Origin: Anaerosacchariphilus hominis
Lineage (GTDB): Bacteria > Bacillota > Clostridia > Lachnospirales > Lachnospiraceae
Assembly (NCBI RefSeq): GCF_014290175.1
Contig: NZ_JACOOR010000001.1
Location: forward strand, 62,001 to 126,000
Length of the DNA stretch: 64,000 nt
Reading direction: 5' to 3'
The position numbers and the translations under genes are program-made. The notes under the pieces are model-generated. The model was not told the origin of the DNA, searched no databases, and saw nothing but the letters and a program-made list of their open reading frames with translations. Positions 51,197 to 60,505 of this stretch are shown piece by piece; within the stretch, counting starts at the first letter, position 1; the number at the start of each line of letters is the position of its first letter.

Positions 51197-52357
51197 ATGC
51201 CAGAATACCAACTTCAAATTAAACAAGTGGTAGATTACCCACGATGCCGGATTTATCGTGAGTTCATCCACAAACTGATCAACGACCGGAGCATCCGCAT
51301 AAACGGAGGCTCCGGCCTTTTTCATTTTACTGTACTTTGCAGCTATGCAAACTTCCGCACCTCATACCGCCGTATTGACGGGATCAGTTATACAGTCTCG
51401 CCCGGCGAATGGGTGTGCACCGTCAAGGAACTGTCTTGCTGGTTCCGCACCCGCTTTCATCGGCAGGCACTGTCCATGCTGGATACCCTTCAGAAGCAGC
51501 ACTTGGTTTCCTATACACTGCTGGGCCGTGGCAATGTAGTCAAATATAAAATCCTCCACTGGGTCCGCCACAATTCCGCACTGGAGTACAATGCTCCCTG
51601 CCAAAAGGATACCGGTTTTTTCTTCCTGCCAGTCTCTGTCGCCCTGGAACTGGTCAGCTCTGCCCGCTGCTCCGAAATGGATATCGTTCTGGATCTGTGG
51701 GTATCCGCTGTCTACAACGATACACAGGTGCAGGGGTCAGAGGTCGGTCCGGTAGCCTACTTTCGCAATGGTACAGGAAACCCGCTGGTCAGTTATACCG
51801 AACTCTCCTGCCGCTGGGGGCTGTCACGCGCTACCGTATGCCGTATACTGAAAAAACTGGACGGTCTTGGGTATATCTCTATCATGTCGTTTCCCGGCCG
51901 GCATGGAAGCGTGATCTACCTGCAGAACTACCTGTCCACCATGTTTGAGATTTCCGATGTTTTAATCGACAAGGAGGAAGTTGCCATGACCTTAAACATT
52001 CATCTGGAGCTTCCGGAAACTGCTGAAACTGAAGAGAGCCATTCCATCTCTGAGCATGAGGTCATTGTTTCGGATGCACTTTCCAGCGTTTCAAAATCGC
52101 ACATTGAAACGATACTCCGCAAGATGGCTGACATCCTATCTACGCAAGGGATTTCCTGCTTTTCCTGCCCGCTCTCCCGCTATAAGTTATATCCCTTATC
52201 GGACGACTGCTGGGAAGAGTTGATTCCGCGTGCGCGAGGGAAATCCACAGCCTACTTTGGTCTGACCATCCTCTGCGGCACAAACACTTCAATCGCCACT
52301 TTTGAACTTACACTCACTCCCTTTGAGGAGCACGAAAATAGGAGGAACCTGAAATGA
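51197..52357 (+). CDS. Winged-helix protein at the head of the conjugation operon (386 aa)
   Basis: No named family was recognised. Residues 200-240 contain a helix-turn-helix (YTELSCRWGLSRATVCRILKKLDGLGYI), and an earlier segment (VKELSCWFRTRFHRQALSMLDTLQKQHLV) looks like a second winged helix, so the protein may be a double-winged DNA-binding regulator or a replication initiator-like protein. ATG follows AAAGAGGAGACTGTC. Its stop overlaps the next gene by ATGA. It leads all plus-strand transfer genes, fitting a regulator role. Confidence 0.6.
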   Translation: MPEYQLQIKQVVDYPRCRIYREFIHKLINDRSIRINGGSGLFHFTVLCSYANFRTSYRRIDGISYTVSPGEWVCTVKELSCWFRTRFHRQALSMLDTLQKQHLVSYTLLGRGNVVKYKILHWVRHNSALEYNAPCQKDTGFFFLPVSVALELVSSARCSEMDIVLDLWVSAVYNDTQVQGSEVGPVAYFRNGTGNPLVSYTELSCRWGLSRATVCRILKKLDGLGYISIMSFPGRHGSVIYLQNYLSTMFEISDVLIDKEEVAMTLNIHLELPETAETEESHSISEHEVIVSDALSSVSKSHIETILRKMADILSTQGISCFSCPLSRYKLYPLSDDCWEELIPRARGKSTAYFGLTILCGTNTSIATFELTLTPFEEHENRRNLK

Positions 52358-52905
52358 GAAAATTTGTTGAACCTGATGTTGCTGATAATCCCCTGTACCA
52401 TGATACCTGGAAACTGCTGAAAAAATACCGGGATGTTGTGTGGAGTCTGGAGCTTTCTGTCCAGCATGTCCGCACCAAGTTTGAGATCGAGTATGGCACC
52501 TCCATCGAGGATTTTCTGGATTCAGTCTATCTGGCTGGCGCTGATTTGGCCGGAAGCGACATCGAGCATCATGCCAAATGCATTGAACGCAGCCACAAAA
52601 TGCTCAAGCTGCTGGATTCCGCAGTCGAATTGCTGCGTACCAAGCACAAAAACGGTGAGGCATATTACTGGCTGCTGTACTACTCCTTCCTCTCGCCCCA
52701 GCAGCTCAAAAATGTTGAGGAAATCATCGAGACCCTGCGGCCGCACATTCGTGACATCAGTTTCAGAACCTACTACCGCAAACGCCGGGAAGCTATTGAA
52801 GCCCTCAGTTCCGTCCTTTGGGGCTATACCTCCAAGGACAGTTTAGACATGCTGGAACAGTTCTTTCCAGAGACAAAATCACCTTCCGGACAATCGGGCA
52901 AATAA
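52354..52905 (+). CDS. Hypothetical helical protein, sigma-region-4-like C-terminus (183 aa)
   Basis: A soluble, mostly helical protein. The C-terminal part (YYSFLSPQQLKNVEEIIETL, then ISFRTYYRKRREAIEALSSVLWG) resembles the helix-turn-helix arrangement of phage ArpU/RinA-type or sigma-like regulators. The first 110 residues are unlike anything recognised. Start and previous stop share ATGA. It is followed by a 250-base gap with two terminators before the membrane transfer genes, so it could control read-through there. Confidence 0.5.
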   Translation: MRKFVEPDVADNPLYHDTWKLLKKYRDVVWSLELSVQHVRTKFEIEYGTSIEDFLDSVYLAGADLAGSDIEHHAKCIERSHKMLKLLDSAVELLRTKHKNGEAYYWLLYYSFLSPQQLKNVEEIIETLRPHIRDISFRTYYRKRREAIEALSSVLWGYTSKDSLDMLEQFFPETKSPSGQSGK

Positions 52906-53017
52906 TTGGCACAATTCGGGAACAAAATTGGCATGGTTCTGCTCTTTCAGTGTAAATACCGATGTGTTAAACTGAATATGCTCAAACTTGCACCCAAAAC
53001 CGAACAGGACAGTAACG

Positions 53018-53042
53018 GCACCTTTCATCAGGGTGCTTTTTT
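53018..53042 (+). terminator. First terminator in the gap before the transfer genes
   Basis: GCACC (53018-53022) and GGTGC (53032-53036) pair around 9 bases and are followed by six T residues. The stem is short but the T-run is complete. Confidence 0.6.
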
Positions 53043-53073
53043 GCTGCCCAGATGGCCGCCCGGCCATTTGAAA

Positions 53074-53105
53074 GCCCACATTTGTTTTGACAGGTGTGGG
53101 TTTTT
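53074..53105 (+). terminator. Second terminator in the gap before the transfer genes
   Basis: CCCACA (53075-53080) and TGTGGG (53095-53100) pair and are followed by TTTTT. It lies 50 bases before the next start codon, so transfer genes downstream need read-through or their own promoter. Confidence 0.6.
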
Positions 53106-53155
53106 CTGTTCCCTATTGAGCATCAAAAAATCATTCAGAATTGGAGGATCGCAAA

Positions 53156-53557
53156 TTGAAGAAAACGAAAACCCCTCAAACTCCGCAGCTTCAGGAGCCG
53201 GATACCCAGTCCAAGCGCAGGCTTTCGCTGCCCAAAGTGGCTTACAGCGCCTTCCTGTGTGTGATGATGTCCATGATGTTCTGCCAGCCGGCTTATGCGG
53301 CAACAGATGTATGGACCAAGGCCAAAGAGATCATGCAGGATGTATACACCCAAATCCTTGCCATCTCCACTATCGCCGCCATCGTCACTGCTTCGGTAGC
53401 CTTGCTGCTCATGAACTTCTCCCGTTCCGGACGGACGGTAGATGAAAGCCGCGCCTGGCTCAAACGAATCTGTATCACCTGGGCTATCCTCAATGGCTTG
53501 GGCTTTATCATGGCGTATGTGACGCCGCTCTTTAGTGGTGGACAATGGACAGGCTGA
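53156..53557 (+). CDS. VirB2/TrbC-like small membrane protein (pilin-like, 133 aa)
   Basis: TTG at 53156 lies 8 bases after GGAGG and is preferred to an upstream TTG that overlaps that site. A proline-rich basic head precedes a signal-like segment ending CQPAYA-A, then two membrane segments (LAISTIAAIVTASVALLLM and WAILNGLGFIMAYVTPLF). Size, cleaved signal and two membrane helices are those of VirB2/TrbC subunits. It is the first of the membrane transfer genes. Confidence 0.65.
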   Translation: MKKTKTPQTPQLQEPDTQSKRRLSLPKVAYSAFLCVMMSMMFCQPAYAATDVWTKAKEIMQDVYTQILAISTIAAIVTASVALLLMNFSRSGRTVDESRAWLKRICITWAILNGLGFIMAYVTPLFSGGQWTG

Positions 53558-53597
53558 TTGACCGTCTGACTGCTCGCCGGAAAGGAGGCTTGCATTT

Positions 53598-54308
53598 ATG
53601 GGCATTTTAGACGGCATAGTGGAATGGATCGCAGAACAGGTAATGGCCGGTCTTGATCTGGTGACCACATCGGTTTTGGGTGCGCTGGGCTGTGATATGG
53701 CTGTATTTCTGCGTTATTTTCCCGCAGCAGAGACTATGTACTCTGTTTTCGTGGCTCTGGCAATCGGGATCATCCTGCTCAACTGGGTCTGGCAGTTATT
53801 CAAAAACTTCGGTCTTGGCGCAGGTGTGGAAGCAGAAGACCCGGTAAAGCTGAGTATCCGTTCCGTTATTTTTATCCTGCTGACGCTCTTTTCAGATGAG
53901 ATCGTCAATATTGTTCTTACCATCGGCGGCACCCCCTACCACTGGATCATGGAGTCCGACCTTCCTGCATTAAGCTTTGCAGACTTCAATTCCGTGATGC
54001 TGGTCATCATCGGTGTGTGTGCCAATGGGGCTGTGGCGCTGATTACCTTGATTTTGGTTCTCATCCTGGCCTGGAACTACCTAAAACTTCTGTTCGAGGC
54101 AGCCGAACGGTATGTGCTGCTCGGTGTACTGGTCTACACGGCTCCTGTGGCTTTTTCTATGGGCGCCAGCCAGACCACAGCAAACATCTGGAAATCCTGG
54201 TGCCGGATGCTTGGTGGTCAAATTTTCCTATTGGTCATGAACGCCTGGTGCCTGCGCCTGTTCACAAGCATGGTGGGGTCCTTCCTTGCGAACCCGCTTT
54301 CGTTGTAA
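53598..54308 (+). CDS. VirB6/TrbL-like conjugation channel protein (236 aa)
   Basis: The protein has five to six membrane segments (for example VFVALAIGIILLNWVWQLF, IIGVCANGAVALITLILVLILAW) and an inner AAERYVLLGVLVYTAPVAFSMGAS motif common in TrbL/CD1107-like channel proteins of Firmicute elements. AAAGGAGG sets ATG 53598. The next gene starts 13 bases after its stop and probably encodes the soluble half of the same complex part. Confidence 0.72.
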   Translation: MGILDGIVEWIAEQVMAGLDLVTTSVLGALGCDMAVFLRYFPAAETMYSVFVALAIGIILLNWVWQLFKNFGLGAGVEAEDPVKLSIRSVIFILLTLFSDEIVNIVLTIGGTPYHWIMESDLPALSFADFNSVMLVIIGVCANGAVALITLILVLILAWNYLKLLFEAAERYVLLGVLVYTAPVAFSMGASQTTANIWKSWCRMLGGQIFLLVMNAWCLRLFTSMVGSFLANPLSL

Positions 54309-54321
54309 GGAGGTCTTATCC

Positions 54322-55317
54322 TTGAAGAAACTCAAAAAAATTTTGTTTGCGGCCTTTACAGTCGCAATTCTCTCCTGCCTGCTCTGCCAGCCGGCTTTTG
54401 CCGCTATCTCCGAAAGCGATGTGCAGGCTCAGGTAGACGCTGTGGGAAAAGAAGCCGTTTCCGGCAATGTGTTTATCTGGTTTCTCTGTGCTATCGGCTT
54501 TCTCAAAGTCGGCCAGAAAATCGATTCCTTCCTCTCCAGTCTTGGTGTCAATGTAGGACATACCGGCGGCAGCATGCTGGCTGAGGCTATGATTGCTGCC
54601 AGAGGCATCGGCGGCATCAAGAACTTTTCCAGTCACCACTTTGGCGGCGGGAGAAACAGCAGTTCCACCAATGTCAACGCAAACGGTGGTAAAGGCAGCG
54701 GCGGCTTTGGAGCAGGGTTTGCCAGCGGCGGTCTTGCTGGAGTGGTGAGCCGAAAAGTCACAAACAGTGCCATCAAAACAGCCACCACAACTCCCGGCTC
54801 CAAGCCTTCCGGTCTTGGCAGTCTTTTAGGCGATGCTGCAGCCGGAGGAATCGGCGGCCATATGTACGCTTCTTCCGTTAGTAAGGGCGGCAATTTTGCC
54901 AACAATGTAATCGGCAGCGTAGCCACGGGCAGTATCAGCCAGATGGGGGCCATTTCCGGTGAAAAAGCCGCCGAAGCCCTGCACTCTTACATGGGATATG
55001 CGGCACTGGAATCCGGAGCTGAAAATGTTCCGACCTTCCAAAATGTCGAAATTGGCGGCGGCCGCATCACCGGCACAGAAGTGACTGCGGAACATCCCGA
55101 AGGCATCTCCTTTGGTATGTACCACGCAGACCAATATGTTGCCCCGGAAGGCCAGTACACCACCGTTCATGCCGTGGATGGCACAGCATGGTATAAGCAG
55201 TACGCTGTGGATGCTGTTGACAAATCGCCCTACATGGCTCCTGACGGTTCTATCGCCTTCAACGAGTCCATTGTCAAAAAGCTGCCTCCAGCCCCGAGGA
55301 GAAAGGACAAGATATAA
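54322..55317 (+). CDS. Glycine-rich conjugation protein with signal peptide (331 aa)
   Basis: TTG 54322 follows AAGGAGG by 8 bases. A signal-like segment ends CQPAFA-A, much like that of the pilin-like protein two genes before. One more membrane segment (FIWFLCAIGFLKVG) precedes a long Gly/Ser/Ala-rich region (about 100-230) and a C-terminal soluble domain. Such proteins stand beside TrbL in clostridial elements and may form the outside part of the channel. No enzyme motif is seen. Confidence 0.6.
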   Translation: MKKLKKILFAAFTVAILSCLLCQPAFAAISESDVQAQVDAVGKEAVSGNVFIWFLCAIGFLKVGQKIDSFLSSLGVNVGHTGGSMLAEAMIAARGIGGIKNFSSHHFGGGRNSSSTNVNANGGKGSGGFGAGFASGGLAGVVSRKVTNSAIKTATTTPGSKPSGLGSLLGDAAAGGIGGHMYASSVSKGGNFANNVIGSVATGSISQMGAISGEKAAEALHSYMGYAALESGAENVPTFQNVEIGGGRITGTEVTAEHPEGISFGMYHADQYVAPEGQYTTVHAVDGTAWYKQYAVDAVDKSPYMAPDGSIAFNESIVKKLPPAPRRKDKI

Positions 55318-56694
55318 ATGCCAGAAGATCAAAAAAGCAGTTTTTCCGAAGCTGTGGAGACCGGTGCCTCCGCAGCGCATACCATCCGCGGCGCAATCAA
55401 AACCGGAAAAGCTATTTCCTCCGCTGCCAAAGGCGCTGCCGCAGGCGGTCCTTACGGTGCAGTTGCAGGCGCAGTGTGGGCAGGCCGGAAGCATATCGGA
55501 AAAATCATTGTGGCAGTCATTGCCCTGCTTATGCTGCCGGTATTATTTGTTCTCATGCTCCCCGGTCTTATTTTCGGCGGACTGACCAATGCCTTTTCGC
55601 CATCTGACCCCGAAATTCCGATTTTGAATAGCAAAACAGCGATTATTGAGAACGCCAACGAGATCACCTTTACCCTCAACGGCATCTTGGGCGAGGCACT
55701 GGATGATGTACTTGCCCGGATCGAAGCTGACTTTGCGGCATCGGGAGCCGACCATATGGAGGTCAAAAACGCCTATTCCAGCGGTCCCATTTATAACGCC
55801 AACCTATTTATCTCTCAGTATTGTGCGGCCAAAGACAAGGATTTTGAAAGCATTTCTCTGAATGACCTTGCCGCCACCCTGCGGGAAAACAAACAGCATC
55901 TATATTCCTACACCAGCAAGCAAGAGATTCGTGAGAGCACCGTGACTGATCCGGAGACTGGGGAAGAAACAACGGTGTCCGAAACATGGATGGTCTATAC
56001 TGTCCGTTACAACGGTGAGTCCTATTTTTCTGATGTTGTATTCCAGCTTACCGATGACCAAAAGGAGCTTGCATCTGATTACGCTTCCAACCTAAGCCTG
56101 TTCTTGGGCGATGGTCTGCTGCAAAATCTGGAAGCGTGGACCGGAAACAGCATCACCGCTCTGGGCGATGTTACTTTCACCGACGGGATCACACCTGTTG
56201 TTTACTACAATCAGCTGGATGAACGCTATGCCGGTAAAGCATATGGTACGGACAATATTGGCGGTTATGGCTGCGGCCCTACCGCTATGGCAATCGTGGT
56301 GTCCTCTCTGACGGACGATATGGTTGACCCTGTGGAGATGGCCGAGTGGTCTTACAACAACGGCTACTGGTGTAAAAGCAGTGGTTCTTACCATGCGCTG
56401 ATACCTGCCGCCGCTGGGGAATGGGGGCTTCCGGTTTCCGGCTGTACCACTGCGGAACCACAGCGCATCACAGACGCACTGGCTAATGGTAAACTGGTAG
56501 TAGCAATCATGTCTGAAGGCCACTTTACCTCTTCCGGTCACTTCATTGTCCTGCGTGGCGTAAAAGACGGCAAGATCATGGTGGCTGACCCTGCCAGTTA
56601 CACACGGAGCGAACAGCTCTGGGATCTGTCCATTATCTTAAATGAGGCCAGCCGGCGCGCTGGAGCTGGCGGTCCGTTCTGGATTATCGGCTGA
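55318..56694 (+). CDS. C39-like cysteine peptidase of the conjugation system (458 aa)
   Basis: An N-terminal Gly/Ala-rich region and one membrane segment (63-90) are followed by a VirB8-like or linker region. From 290 a papain-like C39 domain follows, with oxyanion glutamine Q299 (YYNQLD), nucleophile C319 (GGYGCGPTAMA), H408 (SGHFIVLRG) and D424 (VADPAS). In Gram-positive transfer systems such anchored peptidases or cell-wall enzymes open the wall or process channel proteins. ATG lies directly after the previous stop with AGGAGAAAGG before it. Confidence 0.78.
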   Translation: MPEDQKSSFSEAVETGASAAHTIRGAIKTGKAISSAAKGAAAGGPYGAVAGAVWAGRKHIGKIIVAVIALLMLPVLFVLMLPGLIFGGLTNAFSPSDPEIPILNSKTAIIENANEITFTLNGILGEALDDVLARIEADFAASGADHMEVKNAYSSGPIYNANLFISQYCAAKDKDFESISLNDLAATLRENKQHLYSYTSKQEIRESTVTDPETGEETTVSETWMVYTVRYNGESYFSDVVFQLTDDQKELASDYASNLSLFLGDGLLQNLEAWTGNSITALGDVTFTDGITPVVYYNQLDERYAGKAYGTDNIGGYGCGPTAMAIVVSSLTDDMVDPVEMAEWSYNNGYWCKSSGSYHALIPAAAGEWGLPVSGCTTAEPQRITDALANGKLVVAIMSEGHFTSSGHFIVLRGVKDGKIMVADPASYTRSEQLWDLSIILNEASRRAGAGGPFWIIG

Positions 56695-56727
56695 TGTGCC
56701 CGCCCGGCTTCGGAAACGAGGTTAATC

Positions 56728-59700
56728 ATGAATCATAAAATCGACCGAGATACCTACATAATACCACCGAATTTCATCGAGTCAGGCACCTTCTTCGGTG
56801 GTATGTTCAAAGCCCGCAATGTGATTGAAGCCGGTATCCTGGCATTTGCCATTGGTGTGCCGGTTTTTTCATTGCTCCCTCTTGGCCTGACTGCCCGTAT
56901 CATCGCTTTGTGCCTGACCGCACTGCCAGCAGCATTGTTGGCGCTTATCGGAGTTTCCGGTGAGAGCCTTTCCTCTTTTCTGCTGATTTTCATAAAGTAC
57001 CTGCGAAACCGCCGCATTGTAGGCGGTAACAGCGCAGAAGATGCGGTTCCTGCGGCAGAGCATGGCGGCAAGCATATCAAAAAGAAGGTACACAAGCCCG
57101 ATAAGGCTCCCCGGCGGTCACGGCGCTCCGGCAGAGAGGATTTCCCAGCGGAGTTTGATGAAGTTCGTGGCTACGAGATCCGCCAAAAACTCCGTCCTGT
57201 GAAAAAGCAGAAGCCTGCCAAAGAGAAGAAAGCCGCCAAGCAAAAAAAGAAGGTCTCCAAAGAGCGCAAAGTAAAACGCCCTATCCGCACTCAGGAGCCG
57301 AAGCCCGCCTGCCTTAACCCGGTAGCAGATTATCTGCCGATTTCCAAAATTGAAAACGGCATCATCTACACGAAGGACCACCGCTATGTCAAGGTCGTCG
57401 AGGTAGTACCCATCAATTTTATGCTGCGCAGCGCCCAGGAACAGCGGAACATCATCTATTCCTTTGTGTCCTACTTGAAAATCAGCCCCATCAAGCTGCA
57501 AATCAAGGTACTGACACGTCGGGCAGAGATCAACCGCCATCTGGATACCGTTCGGAAGGAGATGGAACAGGAGACCAATGAACAATGTCTGCTCATGCAG
57601 GAAGACTACCTCCAGTTCGTTCAGCAGATCGGTTCCCGTGAGGCAATTACCCGACGTTTCTTCCTGATTTTTGAATATGAGCCGTGGAGCAACACCAAGC
57701 GCTCTGATGAAGAAGGCGAGGCAATCAATGCCCTGCAAAGTGCAGTCCATACTGCTACCAACTACCTCCGTCAGTGCGGTAACGAGGTCATCGTTCCGGA
57801 AAACTGGGATGAGTTTACCGTAGATGTCCTCTATAACCTGCTCTGCAGAAATGAAAGTGCTGTAAAGCCGCTCTCCGTCCGGGCACAGGAGGTTGTGGCT
57901 GAGTACCTTGCCAAAGGGCGCGACAGTGAGATCGACCATATCCCTGCCACCGAATTCTGTGCGCCAAAAAGCATTGACTTCACGCATGGTCACCATATCT
58001 GCATTGACGGTCTGTATTATGCTTATTTGCTGGTGCCCTCTGATGGCTACAAAACGCAGGTTCCAGCCGGCTGGCTCAGTCTTATCGTCAATGCCGGTGA
58101 TGGGATCGATATGGATATGTTCCTCTCCCGTCAGCCCAAAGAAACCATCATCCAGAAAGTCGGACAGCAGCTGCGTATCAACCGTTCCAAAATCAAGGAC
58201 GCCAGCGACACCAACACCGACTTTGATGACATTGATGGCGCTATCCGAAGCGGGTACTTTCTCAAAGAGGGTCTTGCCAACAACGAGGACTTCTACTACT
58301 TGAATCTGCTGATTACCATTACTGCCTCCAACGAGGAAGACTTGGAATGGAAGGTCAGCGAGATGAAAAAGCTCCTGCTCTCACAGGACATGAACGCCTG
58401 CACCTGCCATTTTCGGGAGGAACAGGCGTTTTTATCTGCCCTGCCATTGGTGGCAATGGAAAAGAAACTGTATGAGCGGGGTAAGCGCAACCTGCTAACA
58501 GGCGGTGCCGCAAGCTGTTATCCCTTTACATCCTATGAGATGTGTGATGATAACGGTATCCTGCTGGGTGTCAACAAGTACAACAGTTCCCTTATTATCG
58601 TGGACATCTTCAATTCTGCGGTCTATAAGAACGCCAATATGTCGATCCTTGGCACGAGCGGAGCCGGCAAAACCTTTACCATGCAGTTGATGGCGCTGCG
58701 AATGAGGCGGAAAAATATCCCCATTTTCATTGTTGCACCCCTAAAAGGCCATGAATTCCATCGCGCCTGCTCCAATGTGGGCGGCTCCTTTATCCAGATT
58801 TCACCGGCCAGTCCCCACTGCATCAATGTCATGGAGATTCGGCGGGTAGACCGCTCGGTGAATGAACTTCTGGACGGTCCAGGCATCCAGTTATCTGAAC
58901 TTGCAGCAAAGATCCAGCAGCTCCACATATTTTTCAGTCTGCTGATCCCCGATATGTCTCACGAGGAACGACAGCTTTTGGACGAAGCCCTTGTTCGTAC
59001 CTATAACACAAAAGGCATCACTCATGATAATGCCTCTTTGGAAGACCCTGCAAAGCCCGGCCAGTACCGTGAGATGCCGGTGCTTGGTGACCTGTACGAA
59101 ATTTTGAAAACCTCCAAGGAAACGATGCGCATGGCCCACATCCTAAACCGTCTGGTAAACGGAAGCGCCAGCACCTTCAATAAGCAGACCAATGTTCGGC
59201 TCGACAACAAGTACACTGTTTTGGATATTTCCTCCCTCACCGGAGACCTGCTCACCGTAGGTATGTTTGTGGCGCTGGACTTTGTTTGGGACAGAGCCAA
59301 AGCCGACCGTACAGAAGAAAAAGCCATCTTCATTGATGAGTGTTGGCAGCTTCTATCCGGTGCCGGTGCTGCTGGTGTAAGATTGGCCGGCGATTTTCTT
59401 TTGGAAATTGCCAAAACCATACGCGGTTACGGCGGCGCCTCGATTTTTGCAAGCCAGGATCTTGCCGATTTCTTTGACCTTGACGGCGGCAGATTTGGTA
59501 AGGGCATCATCAACAACTCCAAGACCAAGATCATTCTGAATCTGGAGGACGACGAAGCCCAGCGGGTACAGGAAGCCCTGCACCTGTCCGATGCTGAAAC
59601 AATGGAGATCACTCACTTTGAAAGAGGTCACGGTCTGATTTCTACCAATAACAACAATATTATGGTGGAGTTCAAAGCCAGCCCTCTGGAAAAGGATCTG

Positions 59701-59784
59701 ATCACTACCGACCGCCGCGAGCTGCGTGAAATCGTAGAGCGAAAACGCCGTGAACAATCCACATCTGCCGAACAGCAGATATAA
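56728..59784 (+). CDS. PrgI-VirB4 fusion: conjugation ATPase (1018 aa)
   Basis: Residues 1-100 match PrgI-family membrane proteins (IPPNFIESGTFFGGMFKARN, two membrane segments, GESLSSFLLIFIKYLRNRR). A Lys-rich linker (about 115-195) leads to a full VirB4/TraE ATPase with Walker A LGTSGAGKTFTM (near 641-649) and Walker B AIFIDECWQLL (near 866-873). VirB4 powers pilus and channel assembly. In most Firmicute elements PrgI is a separate small gene before VirB4; here they are one polypeptide. The gene is intact. Confidence 0.92.
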   Translation: MNHKIDRDTYIIPPNFIESGTFFGGMFKARNVIEAGILAFAIGVPVFSLLPLGLTARIIALCLTALPAALLALIGVSGESLSSFLLIFIKYLRNRRIVGGNSAEDAVPAAEHGGKHIKKKVHKPDKAPRRSRRSGREDFPAEFDEVRGYEIRQKLRPVKKQKPAKEKKAAKQKKKVSKERKVKRPIRTQEPKPACLNPVADYLPISKIENGIIYTKDHRYVKVVEVVPINFMLRSAQEQRNIIYSFVSYLKISPIKLQIKVLTRRAEINRHLDTVRKEMEQETNEQCLLMQEDYLQFVQQIGSREAITRRFFLIFEYEPWSNTKRSDEEGEAINALQSAVHTATNYLRQCGNEVIVPENWDEFTVDVLYNLLCRNESAVKPLSVRAQEVVAEYLAKGRDSEIDHIPATEFCAPKSIDFTHGHHICIDGLYYAYLLVPSDGYKTQVPAGWLSLIVNAGDGIDMDMFLSRQPKETIIQKVGQQLRINRSKIKDASDTNTDFDDIDGAIRSGYFLKEGLANNEDFYYLNLLITITASNEEDLEWKVSEMKKLLLSQDMNACTCHFREEQAFLSALPLVAMEKKLYERGKRNLLTGGAASCYPFTSYEMCDDNGILLGVNKYNSSLIIVDIFNSAVYKNANMSILGTSGAGKTFTMQLMALRMRRKNIPIFIVAPLKGHEFHRACSNVGGSFIQISPASPHCINVMEIRRVDRSVNELLDGPGIQLSELAAKIQQLHIFFSLLIPDMSHEERQLLDEALVRTYNTKGITHDNASLEDPAKPGQYREMPVLGDLYEILKTSKETMRMAHILNRLVNGSASTFNKQTNVRLDNKYTVLDISSLTGDLLTVGMFVALDFVWDRAKADRTEEKAIFIDECWQLLSGAGAAGVRLAGDFLLEIAKTIRGYGGASIFASQDLADFFDLDGGRFGKGIINNSKTKIILNLEDDEAQRVQEALHLSDAETMEITHFERGHGLISTNNNNIMVEFKASPLEKDLITTDRRELREIVERKRREQSTSAEQQI

Positions 59785-59809
59785 CAATTTGAAAGGCGAG
59801 GTGATTCCC

Positions 59810-59869
59810 ATGTGCAACTTTCCTGCCAGACGCCGCTATGCGTCTGCTTTGCGTCTGTATTACGCCTAA
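59810..59869 (+). CDS. Possible 19-residue leader peptide
   Basis: ATG 59810 follows GGCGAGGTGATTCCC, an acceptable ribosome site, and encodes MCNFPARRRYASALRLYYA before TAA. Within and after it AGACGC (59828-59833) can pair with any of three GCGTCT copies (59840-59845, 59851-59856, 59935-59940). AAAGCCAGT/ACTGGCTTT downstream forms a hairpin near 59869-59920. This resembles a translated attenuator ahead of the gene at 59978, but might also be a chance small frame. Confidence 0.4.
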   Translation: MCNFPARRRYASALRLYYA

Positions 59870-59977
59870 AAGCCAGTTTTGCCAGCCAGATCATCTTTTG
59901 GGCTTACACTGACTGGCTTTCCTTCCTATTTAATGCGTCTTGAATACGCCTATATTACGCCATTGGAGGTGATACCC

Positions 59978-60505
59978 ATGAGGACCAGGGCTGAAATCTA
60001 TGGAAATGAAGCTGCGGCTCTGCTGCGGATCGTCACGATGTATCCCGGTCTCAATATGCAGCAGCTTCTTTGCTTTCACCCTGGCAAAGAAGAAATCATC
60101 AAGACCCTGCTCTCCCATCTGCAAAAGCAGGGCCGTATTTTTCAAACTGATACAGGCGGTTACTTTCCGTCTGGTTGGGCAGCAAAATCAGACAACTCCC
60201 TGATACGGGCTGCCTGGGTACTCTTGGATTTTATCGGGCAGGTGGAATACCATGCTCCCGGTGATTTTCCGGTCAAGCTTATCTTCTTTGCAAACGGTGA
60301 ACTATACGAAATCGTCTACGCAGCTTCCGGCCAGGAGGCCCTGATCAACCATGCGCTTCGGGATGACCGCAGCGGTGGACGCCGCATCATTTTGGTCGAT
60401 AATCCGGAAGACATTCGCCGCATTGACTGCCCTGGCATTTCCGGTTTCTGCACCGTGGATGCAGCGGGCCAGGTGCATTACTTTAAGAAAACAGGAGGAA
60501 CTTGA
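59978..60505 (+). CDS. Conserved conjugative-element protein (DUF5697-like, 175 aa)
   Basis: ATG 59978 is set by TTGGAGGTGATACCC. The protein starts MRTRAEIYGNEAAALLRIV, with a winged-helix-like N-terminus (LNMQQLLCFHPGKEEIIKTLLSHLQKQGRIF) and an α/β C-terminal half (VKLIFFANGELYEIVY, RIILVDNPEDI). It resembles DUF5697 proteins of clostridial elements, judged from memory. A role in regulation is possible. It ends exactly where the next gene begins. Confidence 0.62.
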   Translation: MRTRAEIYGNEAAALLRIVTMYPGLNMQQLLCFHPGKEEIIKTLLSHLQKQGRIFQTDTGGYFPSGWAAKSDNSLIRAAWVLLDFIGQVEYHAPGDFPVKLIFFANGELYEIVYAASGQEALINHALRDDRSGGRRIILVDNPEDIRRIDCPGISGFCTVDAAGQVHYFKKTGGT

